64,000 bases of DNA from Vibrio splendidus (GTDB lineage Bacteria > Pseudomonadota > Gammaproteobacteria > Enterobacterales > Vibrionaceae). The DNA lies in the NCBI RefSeq assembly GCF_001557875.1, contig NZ_LNRF01000008.1, positions 161,061 to 225,060 of the forward strand, read 5' to 3'. Each line of letters begins with the position of its first letter. Within the stretch, counting starts at the first letter, position 1. Of this stretch, positions 55,440 to 64,000 are shown in pieces. A model generated the notes under the pieces. The model was given only the letters and a program-made list of their open reading frames with translations. It did not search any database and was not told where the DNA came from. The position numbers and the translations under genes were made by a program.

Positions 55440-55526
55440 TTACTCGTCTATTTTACTGAGTGCGTATATAACACCAAGCGCGAAAAGAATTAGTACATAC
55501 ATGTTTAAAATATTTGATCCGATCAT
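55440..55526 (-). CDS. Possible 28-aa membrane peptide
   Basis: ATG at 55526, preceded by GAGAGCGGAGTA. The product MIGSNILNMYVLILFALGVI ends in ALSKIDE, a single hydrophobic helix with a charged tail. It lies 35 bp before the chaperone start on the same strand. Small size makes this uncertain. Confidence 0.35.
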   Translation of the reverse strand: MIGSNILNMYVLILFALGVIYALSKIDE

Positions 55527-55677
55527 TACTCCGCTCTCTTATATTTGACCTTCATGTATATAACTGAGGTATTAATTGGCATATTTACGAGCCCAACCGA
55601 TAAAAGGTGAGTAGCTCGATTGGTGAGGAGTATCGCGCGTTCAGGTTTGAAGGTATTGGGCATTTCTCAATTTCTAA

Positions 55678-55702
55678 GATGCGGGATGCGGGATGCGGGA
55701 TG
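55678..55702. repeat. Short GATGCGG tandem repeat
   Basis: Three and a half copies of a 7-bp unit (GATGCGG). The motif resembles part of the 42-bp repeat at 20097-20265. Confidence 0.7.
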
Positions 55703-55751
55703 CAAGGTGTCAAAAATGAAAAGATTATAAAATTTAAGATGCAGAAAACAG

Positions 55752-55776
55752 TAAAAAGGGCACAATTGTGCCCTTT
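55752..55776 (-). terminator. Terminator of the OmpA-like gene
   Basis: AAAGGGCACAATTGTGCCCTTT, a perfect palindrome; the reverse strand continues with TTTTTA. It is 23 bp past the stop at 55799. Confidence 0.85.
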
Positions 55777-55798
55777 GTATTTATGTCAACATAATCAT

Positions 55799-56830
55799 CT
55801 AGTTATAAGCAAATCTGATATTAACGCGACGGTTTTTGGCACGTCCAGCATTAGTATTATTATCTGCGATTGGGTTGGTCTCGCCATCAGAAAAGACATT
55901 CATTCGATCACGACTAATCTGTGCGTTTTCAAGATATTGAGCAACACTACTTGCACGCTTTCCTGCTAGCTGCTTATTCAAAGTTTCCGAACCTTCATTG
56001 TCAGAATGGCCAACGATAATCACTTGCAACTCTTGCCTCTGTTTCATCAATTGAATGATTTTATCTACCTTAGAGGCCTGTACTTTTGATAACTCATAAC
56101 TCGACACCGCAAACGAATCGATGCCAACGCTAGTAGGTAGCACTAAAGGTACTTTATTTGTATTTTCGACCTCTTCTGACTCTTCTTTTAGTTTGCTTTC
56201 AACAACGGTAGGTTCGATTAGTTGACTAGGGCGCTGACTCTCAATAACTTCATTCGATGTTTCCTTACCCAATCCAAATCGATATTTTAGCCCTAACAGT
56301 GCGCTGTGGTTATTAAACAACCCAATCGAAGGTGAGTTATCACCTACTTCGTGAACGTATTGGTAGCTAGAATTCACCTGCCAATGTCTTGAAATATTGT
56401 ATGCTAAACCTAATTCACCCATTGGCGAAACGCCTGAGTCACTCTGCTTTCTGCCCGACTGATTGCTTTTATTGTCTAGATTCCAATATGCAGCACCGAT
56501 TTTACCAAACGCAGACCATTGTTCTAAAAACACCCAGTCATAACGAACACCAGACTGGATGATACTTGTCTCAATGTCTGAGGCATTGTTGTTAGCATCA
56601 AAGGTGTCCCAATGTTGGTAACCGAGGTCAACGCTCCAGTTCTTGTTCCATTGATAGCCACCATAGATACCGAGAAGCCAACTGTCTTTCATCTCATCAA
56701 CATCTTTAACTTCATCTGCAAAGTTATAGCCGGATTGTAGCCCGACAAATACATCGCTTTGATTTGGCTGAGCGTATGCGGTTGCTGATGATATTAATGC
56801 TGTACAGATAAATAAGTAATTTAATTTCAT
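55799..56830 (-). CDS. OmpA-family outer-membrane protein
   Basis: 343 aa. Signal peptide (ICTALISSATAYA), an eight-strand beta-barrel of the OmpA type (about 25-190: DVFVGLQSGYNFAD, WSVDLGYQHWD, LLGLKYRFGLG), a Glu-rich linker, and a C-terminal OmpA domain (VIIVGHSDNEGSETLNKQLAGKRASSVAQYL; NRRVNIRF). It lies within the fimbrial cluster with its own terminator. It could brace the usher or lipoprotein against peptidoglycan. Confidence 0.88.
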   Translation of the reverse strand: MKLNYLFICTALISSATAYAQPNQSDVFVGLQSGYNFADEVKDVDEMKDSWLLGIYGGYQWNKNWSVDLGYQHWDTFDANNNASDIETSIIQSGVRYDWVFLEQWSAFGKIGAAYWNLDNKSNQSGRKQSDSGVSPMGELGLAYNISRHWQVNSSYQYVHEVGDNSPSIGLFNNHSALLGLKYRFGLGKETSNEVIESQRPSQLIEPTVVESKLKEESEEVENTNKVPLVLPTSVGIDSFAVSSYELSKVQASKVDKIIQLMKQRQELQVIIVGHSDNEGSETLNKQLAGKRASSVAQYLENAQISRDRMNVFSDGETNPIADNNTNAGRAKNRRVNIRFAYN

Positions 56831-56957
56831 AATTCTACTTTCTAACTTGATGAATTGAAAGGTAAATTCTAGACAACCTTAAAGTAAACTAAATAGCATT
56901 CCTAAAATCGATTTTTAACAGGTGATATTTAGAGACAGTCAATGTTTTATATCTACG

Positions 56958-56989
56958 AAAAAAAAACACTGACCAAAATGGCAGTGTTT
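56958..56989 (-). terminator. Terminator of the main fimbrial operon
   Basis: AAACACTG...CAGTGTTT stem; the reverse strand continues into a run of T residues. It lies 38 bp past the LysM gene stop. Confidence 0.75.
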
Positions 56990-57026
56990 CTGTTTCAAGG
57001 AAGGAAATTTAATATAAACAGACAAT

Positions 57027-57824
57027 TTACTCTAAACAGACAATTTTGGGATAAACTATTTTCTCACCAGGGTAAATAAGATTTAAATTACGGTTATAAA
57101 GGTATTGATTTGCTTCGACCAATTCATCCAATGAAATATCAAATGTTTTTGCTATTTTTAGTAAATGGTCGCTAGAAGCTACTCGGTATTCAATTAAACG
57201 CTGCTGACACGATGGGGCTTTCTTAATTGGGATAATAGCAGCCAATTGGGTTTCCGCCGTTGTTACTTGGGTCGGATCTTCAACAGGCTGTTCGACATTG
57301 GGCCTTGGATTAATATCTGAAAGGCCCTCTGCCGCTTCATTGCTTGAAAAACGATAAACCAATAATGCATTAAACGCGTATAGATCATCTTGTTGACGAA
57401 CCAAATCAAAGACGCCTTGGTAACCAAAGTCGGCATACCAATTTTGACCCAAATGATACTTAAGACCAAGTGATGCCGTTAAATTGGTATCATCACTAGA
57501 AAGCGCCCCTCCGACTCCTGCATATAATGAAGCAAAATCACTAACAGGTAACAGTAAATCTGTTTCAATCATCACCGCTCGGAGGCTATCTATTCCAGGG
57601 TCAGAAAAGGCAGAAAAATCAGCATAGCCAAGTTCAAATAGTACGTTTTCATTAATGTTATATCCAACCGAAGCCTTGTAACCAACCGCTTCAGTCTGTC
57701 CCATGTTGTCATCAAATGCAGAAAGCGTCATGCCGCCACTCATCTGAATAGGCAGATCCTCTGCTGACGTACTAATGGATAAGACCACAGCGACAATCGA
57801 TGTCATTAGGTTTATTTTTTTCAT
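57027..57824 (-). CDS. Outer-membrane beta-barrel protein with LysM domain
   Basis: 265 aa from the ATG at 57824, one base after the adhesin stop. Signal peptide (SIVAVVLSISTSA), small beta-barrel (YKASVGYNINENVLFELGYADF; LGLKYHLGQNWYADFGYQG), Pro-rich linker, and a C-terminal LysM (YRVASSDHLLKIAKTFDISLDELVEANQ) that should bind peptidoglycan. Last gene of the pilin-usher-chaperone-adhesin operon. A LysM-anchored barrel in a fimbrial operon probably secures the assembly site. Confidence 0.8.
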   Translation of the reverse strand: MKKINLMTSIVAVVLSISTSAEDLPIQMSGGMTLSAFDDNMGQTEAVGYKASVGYNINENVLFELGYADFSAFSDPGIDSLRAVMIETDLLLPVSDFASLYAGVGGALSSDDTNLTASLGLKYHLGQNWYADFGYQGVFDLVRQQDDLYAFNALLVYRFSSNEAAEGLSDINPRPNVEQPVEDPTQVTTAETQLAAIIPIKKAPSCQQRLIEYRVASSDHLLKIAKTFDISLDELVEANQYLYNRNLNLIYPGEKIVYPKIVCLE

Positions 57825-57825
57825 A

Positions 57826-58857
57826 TTAAATACCAGGCTCCAACATGATCGTAACTTCATCAAAATAATCACCGGAAACAGCTGAGCTGCCCTCGATATC
57901 GTAATCAAAGTCCAACGTGAAGTTGATGCTTGTTTTCACTCCAGCACCTTCTGAAATAGCCGTGGTTTGATTCCTTAATTCCCCTTCATTGATTAAGTTA
58001 CGAGGGTCACACTGAACGCAATTTATGCTATAAGGAATAACCACACCAGGGCTATTTGAATTAACCAATTCGTATGACTGTTGGGGCATGGTTAAAACAA
58101 TTCCGTCATTAAAATAACCGTTCGCTGTGATATCAAATGACGTCGTCGATGTTATTCTTTTACCAATTGTGTCGTAGTCCGGCGTCATGACACCATCTCC
58201 ACTTACAAAAACGCTGTCGAGTTGAACAGGCTGATAATCAAATGAAAACACCATCACTTCATTGATGTTACGATAAGTCATAATGCCGTCATTTTCGTAG
58301 TAGTAACGAATACTTATCGGTACTGAGGCAGAATATAGCCCCTCTGGTAGTCCACTTAATGCCGACACTATTTCACTTTCGTTAATATCGAAAATAGGTC
58401 TCAGGAAAATAAATGGGCTCGATTTTTGTTTATTAATCAATCGAACAGAAGAAACACAGTTCGCACCTTCAACAGTAACAATTGGTAATGACACTTCATC
58501 AACTGTGCACCCTCCACCCACCGTATTCGCTGACTGCGCAAATTCAATTCCAGTGGTATTATATTGAACTCCTGATATATGGACCGGTATAGCAGGCGAG
58601 GTATTCCCGTTCCCGCCAGTTAATGTCATCGAAGTTGGGGGGGTGCCCGAAAACGTCGCTGCCGCCCACGCTTCTGAAGCCTGCAGCATAGAAGGAGTTT
58701 CCCACTTACTTGGCAGCATTTTACCGTTGTAACGTGTCACATTGTCCCAGCGAACACCACCAGCCTTCACTTCCGCGCGAATTTCAAACGCTGCTTGAGC
58801 CATATTTGTCGTCATTAATGCAATAAATGCTGCAATATATAGGATACGTCCAGACAT
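57826..58857 (-). CDS. Fimbrial tip adhesin / minor subunit
   Basis: 343 aa with signal peptide (ending TTNMAQAA). Beta-rich two-part protein: an N-terminal WDNVTRYNGKMLPSKWETP region and a C-terminal pilin-like part with cysteines (INCVQCDPRNL). Size and operon position (after usher and chaperone) fit the CfaE/CooD-type tip adhesins of alternate chaperone-usher fimbriae. Start overlaps the chaperone stop by one base. Ligand unknown. Confidence 0.75.
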   Translation of the reverse strand: MSGRILYIAAFIALMTTNMAQAAFEIRAEVKAGGVRWDNVTRYNGKMLPSKWETPSMLQASEAWAAATFSGTPPTSMTLTGGNGNTSPAIPVHISGVQYNTTGIEFAQSANTVGGGCTVDEVSLPIVTVEGANCVSSVRLINKQKSSPFIFLRPIFDINESEIVSALSGLPEGLYSASVPISIRYYYENDGIMTYRNINEVMVFSFDYQPVQLDSVFVSGDGVMTPDYDTIGKRITSTTSFDITANGYFNDGIVLTMPQQSYELVNSNSPGVVIPYSINCVQCDPRNLINEGELRNQTTAISEGAGVKTSINFTLDFDYDIEGSSAVSGDYFDEVTIMLEPGI

Positions 58858-59579
58858 TAGATTTTTCCTCTCGTCACCGTTTCTTTCTTTGAATAGCTTT
58901 TGTCGTGAGATGTCACGGTGATGGTCAACTCGTTATTTTGCATAGTTTCAGTTAGAGGAAACGTCTTATTTCTTCCCGAGACAACAGTAAATTTTTGTTT
59001 GCATTGGGCTGTATTTACAGCGCTACATGCATCAACAAAAAAGTTGAGCATAGTATTACTTTTATTTTCGACTCTCAGGCTGCCACCGTTATTGGTCAAT
59101 TCGTAAGCATAATTCGGCTGTGTTGTAGGAATAATATAAACGGGTGCGAATCCGTAATTAATTTCCACACCACTCACTACTTCATCAGGCCTGTATTTAC
59201 TTGGAGAAAAAGACAACATAAACATCAAATCTTGCGAATTATCGCATGCAGCGTTGTGGCATAAACTACGTATGCCAACGTCTTTCTCTTCTCCGGGTTT
59301 CAAAACCAATTTCTGGTGAGTTAATGACACCTTCCAATCGTTTAAGTTGTCTCTTGTGTACTGTTTTTTTTCTACCTGCTCTCCGTCAACAATATTTATC
59401 TCATCAACCTTCGCTTGGACAAATATTGGTTGAGACTCGTCGTTGGTTAACGTAACGATACCGTTCCCTTTATCATCAGAGACAATAACCATTTTATCTA
59501 CCGTAAAAGCTTGTACACTTATAGATAACAATATGGCGGTGAGTGATACTAAATTTAATAGAATTTTATTGGATTTCAT
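58857..59579 (-). CDS. Alternate (CS1-type) fimbrial periplasmic chaperone
   Basis: 240 aa with signal peptide (LVSLTAILLSISVQA). Shares VDKMVIVSDDKGNGIVTLTN, LVLKPGEEKDVGIRSLCHN and INYGFAPVYIIPTT with the copy at 54688. It lies between usher and adhesin, with 10 bp to the usher stop, so it is the operon's dedicated chaperone for pilin subunits. Confidence 0.88.
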   Translation of the reverse strand: MKSNKILLNLVSLTAILLSISVQAFTVDKMVIVSDDKGNGIVTLTNDESQPIFVQAKVDEINIVDGEQVEKKQYTRDNLNDWKVSLTHQKLVLKPGEEKDVGIRSLCHNAACDNSQDLMFMLSFSPSKYRPDEVVSGVEINYGFAPVYIIPTTQPNYAYELTNNGGSLRVENKSNTMLNFFVDACSAVNTAQCKQKFTVVSGRNKTFPLTETMQNNELTITVTSHDKSYSKKETVTRGKI

Positions 59580-59589
59580 TTCGCTCTCC

Positions 59590-62340
59590 TTAATTAGCTT
59601 GTGCGACAGGGTATGTAATGGCGTTGGTGCGATAAAATCGCTTTGCCAGCAATTTTAACTGATCGATATCTCTTTTATGAAGCGCTATTGTTTCCGCCAT
59701 GTTTATAGATTCATGAGCTATATAGATTGCCTTAAACGAACCGACTTCTTTCTGAATAACTCGATAACCGTGTGACTCGAGCTTTTTAAGCGCTTTATTC
59801 AGTTGAGTCGAGCTTTCGTATGCACCTAAATACATCGCTTGTAGCCGTTCATCTGCATCAATCAAGTCTATCTGTTTGTCTTGAGCTATTGGCAAACAAT
59901 AGTTTTGCCCAAAGTTCATCTGATTTGTTGAAGTAAACTCATAAGGCAATAAGCACTGGCTTTCTTTCGCTGACAATTCAAAGTCCATGCCTTCCAGTAC
60001 AGTTACTCGATAAACACCATCGGCCATTTCATTAACTTCAATACAACCTTCTCCATGACACTCTACTTCTGTAATCGGTTGTTCTGAGATGTCATTAAAA
60101 GCACTGACGAACGAAACTATTCGACTGACTCTTGGCTCTATAGAAGCAACCGTTCCTGGGTGTGTAAACACGGTTACATTGCTATCACCAGAGTTATAAA
60201 GGTCAACGCTCTCTGAATCAAAATTCGCGCGATATTGACTATAAGATTCCAAAGGCACAATGGTTTCATCGCTATATACGATGAACTTACTGTTGTTTTT
60301 CCCTTCTTTTTTAAGAGAGAAGTAACCCTTCTCATCAAGCGCCTGCTCTGTGTTCTGCGACTGATGAATATCGACAAGCGTATAAGATGTTGCTGCTTTA
60401 TCGGTAATATAAACACCGTCAGTTGTCACTATTTGTGTACTAGACAAACCTGCATTGATACCATTCGTGCCATTAGTTGACGTATGGGCGGAGGCGTTCA
60501 TTCGAGCGTATTTAGTCGTGCCGCTTGTCGCCAATAATGCATCTTGATACATATCATCTTGTTGTCGATTGTAGGTGTTGCTCACCTCAAGCGACGTATT
60601 AAATGAGTCTGAGTCAATTAACTCATTTCGTCTTACGGTTGTTTTAAATTGATTAATGTCATCACTATCACTCGTCAGTCCCACGATGGTTTCTACGGTG
60701 TCTGACAACGGAACACTCCATAACAAATTAATTGATGTGTCGTCCGTTGCCTCAGAGTAATCGACGTTAATATTAACTCGAGAATCTAAAACTGTGGGCG
60801 TGCTGTAACCAACGGAAATAAACTGCTGTTCCTGTTCATCCGAGTTACCTAAATTGTCTAGCAGCTTGTCGTTATTAAGCGAGTAAACCGCATACACAGA
60901 TTGCCCACCACGGAAGCTGTACGAAGAATTCAACGATAGACGTGAATAATCGGCATATCCGTACATATAAGAAGCAACTGGATCTCCAAGCTGATTATCT
61001 AAAGATTCGTAAGAGAGACTTAAATAAGGGATACCAATATTAGCGTTCAAGTGAGATGCATCTTCGAATTGGCTGTAAACGGCTTCGGTACTCAAATCCC
61101 AATCAATCAGATTATATGCACCACCAACGGAGTACATGGTGCCACTATCCGTTACCAATCCGCCCAAGCCTATTTGTAGTGAACGGGAGAGTTGGTAGTT
61201 AGCTAATGCCTTGCCAAAAACATCATCTTCAATGTTTTGAATGCCATGTTCCATGTAGTCGTAATGGCTTCCTGAAAACATACCGGCACTAGCAACGAAA
61301 TCCACTTCCCCTTGAGTCAGAGAGTCACTTTTGGTGTTATATACTTGATAAGTCTGGGTATTGATAACTTGTCCACCACTCGTCACTTCCAGCACGACTT
61401 CATAGCGACCTGATGGTAACTTGCTGTAAGGAATTGAGTTTTGCCCTTCTGGTACGTTATCTTGAAAAATTAATCGACCATCGCGGGATACTTGTACTCC
61501 ACCACTTGTTGGTGCATAAAAGCTTAAAACTTTATCGTTATTATGCCCACCTACTAGTAACTTTTTAGAGGTACCTACCGTAATCGAGTTTTGAGCAACA
61601 CGAGCAGTGTTATTCAAGAAATCGGTAGAGTTAACCTCTGGCTCAAATTCAAAATGGCCCGCTTTCATTGAGTAAGAATCGACATCTAAGTGATACGCCG
61701 CTTCATACAATTCAGAACCGTTATCACTGTTATTTGCATTAAAATCCGTCTTGAGGTATCCGTAAGGCAGTCCAAGTGTCGTTTCATTATTTAAAGAAAC
61801 GATTGAGTCTTGATCTTGATATTCACTCACGTACAGATCAAATGAATTGATTAACCCATTGTGCTGGCTCAGAGGCGAGTGGTATACCAGTTCCTCATCG
61901 ATGTTCGAAAATGACAATGCCTGTGCGGATACAAAAACATAGACTTCTTGATCGTTATAGTTATGAACAATTTCAAATGTTTCTGGGTACAACTTACATT
62001 TATCGAGCTTACCTAAACACTCAGACTGATCTTGTATGCCAACCATTAATTGTTCTATGATTTTCTGCTGGTACTCAGCCGACACTGCATTATCATTTAA
62101 ATAGTCAGATACCTGTGCGATCGCTTTTTTATTATCCGAGTCTAATTTTAACGTGTTAAACGACGTTAAAAATGGGATCGGTGAAGTAAGGGAACCATCT
62201 AAGTTACGCATACGGACCGTTGATTCTTTCAATTCAAACAGTTCTTCAAAACCTTCTGGAATATTTTGGCTATAACTTGAATAAGAATACAAAGGCATTA
62301 GCATTAAAATTGCCATTGTTGTGAGTTTGAACCTGAACAT
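59590..62340 (-). CDS. Alternate chaperone-usher family outer-membrane usher (TcfC/CfaC-like)
   Basis: 916 aa. Signal peptide (MAILMLMPLYSYSSYS). Long 24-strand barrel region of the TcfC type (LPYGYLKTDFNANN, YAPTSGGVQVSRDGRLIF, SIPYSKLPSGRYEVVLEV), a plug-like segment, and a C-terminal extension of about 80 residues resembling a SPOR-like fold. The usher forms the pore that receives chaperone-pilin complexes and polymerises the fimbria. It follows the minor pilin gene with a one-base overlap. Confidence 0.88.
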   Translation of the reverse strand: MFRFKLTTMAILMLMPLYSYSSYSQNIPEGFEELFELKESTVRMRNLDGSLTSPIPFLTSFNTLKLDSDNKKAIAQVSDYLNDNAVSAEYQQKIIEQLMVGIQDQSECLGKLDKCKLYPETFEIVHNYNDQEVYVFVSAQALSFSNIDEELVYHSPLSQHNGLINSFDLYVSEYQDQDSIVSLNNETTLGLPYGYLKTDFNANNSDNGSELYEAAYHLDVDSYSMKAGHFEFEPEVNSTDFLNNTARVAQNSITVGTSKKLLVGGHNNDKVLSFYAPTSGGVQVSRDGRLIFQDNVPEGQNSIPYSKLPSGRYEVVLEVTSGGQVINTQTYQVYNTKSDSLTQGEVDFVASAGMFSGSHYDYMEHGIQNIEDDVFGKALANYQLSRSLQIGLGGLVTDSGTMYSVGGAYNLIDWDLSTEAVYSQFEDASHLNANIGIPYLSLSYESLDNQLGDPVASYMYGYADYSRLSLNSSYSFRGGQSVYAVYSLNNDKLLDNLGNSDEQEQQFISVGYSTPTVLDSRVNINVDYSEATDDTSINLLWSVPLSDTVETIVGLTSDSDDINQFKTTVRRNELIDSDSFNTSLEVSNTYNRQQDDMYQDALLATSGTTKYARMNASAHTSTNGTNGINAGLSSTQIVTTDGVYITDKAATSYTLVDIHQSQNTEQALDEKGYFSLKKEGKNNSKFIVYSDETIVPLESYSQYRANFDSESVDLYNSGDSNVTVFTHPGTVASIEPRVSRIVSFVSAFNDISEQPITEVECHGEGCIEVNEMADGVYRVTVLEGMDFELSAKESQCLLPYEFTSTNQMNFGQNYCLPIAQDKQIDLIDADERLQAMYLGAYESSTQLNKALKKLESHGYRVIQKEVGSFKAIYIAHESINMAETIALHKRDIDQLKLLAKRFYRTNAITYPVAQAN

Positions 62341-62855
62341 TATACATCTACCTCAATATTGAACTCTATCTCACCATTACATCTCTCCGGTTGGCCTGTT
62401 GTGGTGATATCTTTAAATGACTTAAAATTTAATACAATGTCATGCTCACTGTACTTATTATCGCCATCATTTAAATTGAAATTTAAAAAAGAGACGGATT
62501 CTCCCTCCGATATGCTTTGCCCATCAATCGTTAATTGAACGAAATCATCCTGAACATTGCTCACTCCAGAGTAGTCAGTACAAGTTGACGTATTTTTCGT
62601 CAACGTTGAAACATAAGGAATATCCGAAGACTCAAATGGAATATCTGTTTCAATTCTTAATGTGGTATTAACGTCATCAAACTTTGTTTTATCTTGCTTT
62701 GATGCTAACTCCAAAACTGCAGGAACAAACTCAACAGAAGTAATTGAGTTTGTATAAAGATTTCCTACGTCTAGGCTCGTGGTAATGTTAAGCACTTTAA
62801 AAGCGGCATCAGCATTCATACTTATGCAAGCCAATAGTATTAAGACTTTTTTCAT
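62340..62855 (-). CDS. Fimbrial minor subunit / pilin-like protein
   Basis: 171 aa with signal peptide (VLILLACISMNADA). Beta-rich (FKVLNITTSLDVGNLY; EIEFNIEVDV at the C-terminus), two cysteines. Its place between the major pilin and the usher, and its size, fit a CS1-type pilin-like or chaperone-like component. Exact role is unclear. Its stop overlaps the usher start. Confidence 0.65.
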   Translation of the reverse strand: MKKVLILLACISMNADAAFKVLNITTSLDVGNLYTNSITSVEFVPAVLELASKQDKTKFDDVNTTLRIETDIPFESSDIPYVSTLTKNTSTCTDYSGVSNVQDDFVQLTIDGQSISEGESVSFLNFNLNDGDNKYSEHDIVLNFKSFKDITTTGQPERCNGEIEFNIEVDV

Positions 62856-62877
62856 ATTAACTACCGTGCAGTAAGAT

Positions 62878-62903
62878 AAGGCTCGTAATTATTACGAGCC
62901 TTT
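62878..62903 (-). terminator. Attenuating hairpin after the major pilin gene
   Basis: AAGGCTCGTAATTATTACGAGCCTT, a perfect inverted repeat in the gap between pilin and downstream genes. It would stop most transcripts or protect the pilin mRNA 3' end, giving more pilin than usher. Confidence 0.7.
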
Positions 62904-62924
62904 AAATCGGAAATTTCCTACAAA

Positions 62925-63443
62925 TTAAACAAGGTCAGCCATAACCGTTAGCGACGCTTGTACAGTAGTTCCACCTACTTCAGCTTCAGGTAATACAGCA
63001 GTCTGCTTAATTTTAGTTGAAATAGTCTCTACACCAGGAACAACATCACCAACGACCACTGGTGCACCATTTACTTCAACTTCAACAGCTTGAGACGGGT
63101 TTGCGAGACCGTCAAAAGTTACTGATGCATCAACTAGAGTCCAGTTAGCTGAAGCTAGTGCACCTACAACAGGAATCTCGGCATCGGCATCACCATCATT
63201 TATGTGAGACTCAAGTACGATAGTATCTGATTCAAACACACCGTCTGAGCTTGCAGTGATAGCACCGTTAAGCGCTGTTGTATCACCTGCTAGGCCAGTG
63301 ATAACAAGAGCATCTGATGCGCTAGTTGTTGGAACAATGCCGCTCCATAGAACAGTAGCATTTGAAGCTGCGTTAGCACCTGCGCTTGCTGCCATACCCA
63401 TAAGAAGAACTGATGCTAGTACATTTTTTTTGAAATTAAACAT
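62925..63443 (-). CDS. Major fimbrial pilin
   Basis: 172 aa. Signal peptide (VLASVLLMGMAASAGANA), then ASNATVLWSGIVPTTSASD and an Ala/Val/Thr-rich beta domain ending LTVMADLV; no cysteine in the mature part, as in CS1/CFA pilins. First gene of the fimbrial operon. AAGG lies before the ATG at 63443. It is followed by the attenuating hairpin, as expected for a highly expressed subunit. Confidence 0.8.
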   Translation of the reverse strand: MFNFKKNVLASVLLMGMAASAGANAASNATVLWSGIVPTTSASDALVITGLAGDTTALNGAITASSDGVFESDTIVLESHINDGDADAEIPVVGALASANWTLVDASVTFDGLANPSQAVEVEVNGAPVVVGDVVPGVETISTKIKQTAVLPEAEVGGTTVQASLTVMADLV

Positions 63444-63773
63444 TTTACTTTCCTTAAAATTAAATGGTTTATTATCCTTCTCTGCGCCAAAGAATATAAA
63501 CTCTCTTCGCTGACCGGATGAGACGTATTATGTCCAATTGTTTGTAATTTGCATTGAGCAAATAAATTCCAAAGAAAGATAAAATGCCAACCATAGAAAT
63601 TTATTACCACATTTAAGCCTGGTTAAGTAAGTCAAAAAAGATCCAAAGCTTTAGAGGGTAGGTTTGCATTATCCCCCTGTACTATTAGCTCCTCATTAGC
63701 TGCAGCCCATATTCTATTGTCAATGTTATCTTAATCGAATAAATATCTCCGTTATGACTTATTAATTCACACC
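63444..63773 (-). promoter_or_regulatory. Fimbrial operon promoter region
   Basis: About 330 bp between the pilin start and the IS5-family end. It is AT-rich and must hold the operon promoter; no operator could be assigned. The nearby IS may affect its expression. Confidence 0.4.
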
Positions 63774-64000
63774 GGCTTTGTTGTGTAATTAAATTTAAAG
63801 ATAGAGGCACCCCGTTTCGCATTCTTTTTAGTCAATATGACAAGTTTCAGGCTTACCTGACCCAGTAAGCTTGTTCAACGCTTTTATCATCGCGTAAGTT
63901 TCACCCACCTGTGCATTGTAATTTCTTAAGCTCAGTTGCCCTCCTAGCAACTGTTTAACTCGATACATCGCTGTTTCTGAGAGTGAACGTTTGTGGTATC
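63774..64000 (-). mobile_element. IS5-family element, 3' end (cut by window edge)
   Basis: Terminal repeat GGCTTTGTTGTGTAATT begins at 63774. The element runs past the window end. Its 3' end is homologous to the fragment at 32324-32448. Confidence 0.85.
63828..63999 (-). CDS. IS5-family transposase, C-terminal part
   Basis: The reverse strand reads YHKRSLSETAMYRVKQLLGG then AQVGETYAMIKALNKLTGSGKPETC to a stop at 63828-63830. This is the conserved C-terminus of IS5-type DDE transposases. The rest lies outside the window, so whether it is intact cannot be judged. Confidence 0.8.
   Translation of the reverse strand, partial: YHKRSLSETAMYRVKQLLGGQLSLRNYNAQVGETYAMIKALNKLTGSGKPETCHID

Overview
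The window looks like chromosomal DNA of a Vibrio, probably of the Splendidus clade. This is inferred from the gene families and order (fabV, fadE with a PsrA-type regulator, nhaA, bcr-rsuA-radD, rplY), the AT-moderate composition and the protein sequences. No rRNA, tRNA or CRISPR was seen.

Layout. 1-3.4 kb: fatty-acid genes (end of fabV, fadE, psrA). 3.8-9.2 kb: a LapA-type retained type I secreted adhesin, divergent from a TolC-like channel and an OmpA lipoprotein. 9.3-18.5 kb: nhaA, an attEFGH-like ABC system, a MATE pump and a triheme cytochrome c peroxidase with an FNR-type box. 18.6-30.5 kb: an SDR protein, a 42-bp tandem repeat, bcr-rsuA-radD, then a PepSY/response regulator/histidine kinase cluster and dedA/glycosyltransferase genes, ending with rplY behind a structured leader.

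30.6-42.5 kb is an eroded accessory island: gene-poor DNA, pieces of IS5- and IS3-family elements, a gene with an internal stop, and a three-gene RHS module. In that module the RHS core is split: a 1260-aa RHS shell ends at YLPFG, and the rest of the core restarts in a separate protein with a perfect Tat signal. A truncated second copy of the RHS 5' end lies beyond a flavin monooxygenase.

42.6-63.5 kb is an adhesion and signalling block. It holds a phosphorelay (Hpt, hybrid kinase, XRE protein, receiver-EAL phosphodiesterase), a TfoX-family protein, a solo winged-helix regulator, a complete diversity-generating retroelement (DGR) and an alternate (CS1/alpha-type) chaperone-usher fimbrial cluster. 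The DGR has avd, a reverse transcriptase, a template repeat (TR) and a variable repeat (VR) at the 3' end of a large surface lipoprotein gene. TR and VR align over 135 bp with 19 differences, all at template adenines. The layout is unusual: avd and the RT diverge with overlapping 5' ends, the RT converges on the TR, and the TR is bracketed by a 19-bp inverted repeat. The target gene follows a fimbrial chaperone gene on the same strand, so the simplest reading is a locus that couples regulated surface attachment to a hypervariable lectin-like lipoprotein. The window ends inside an IS5-family element.
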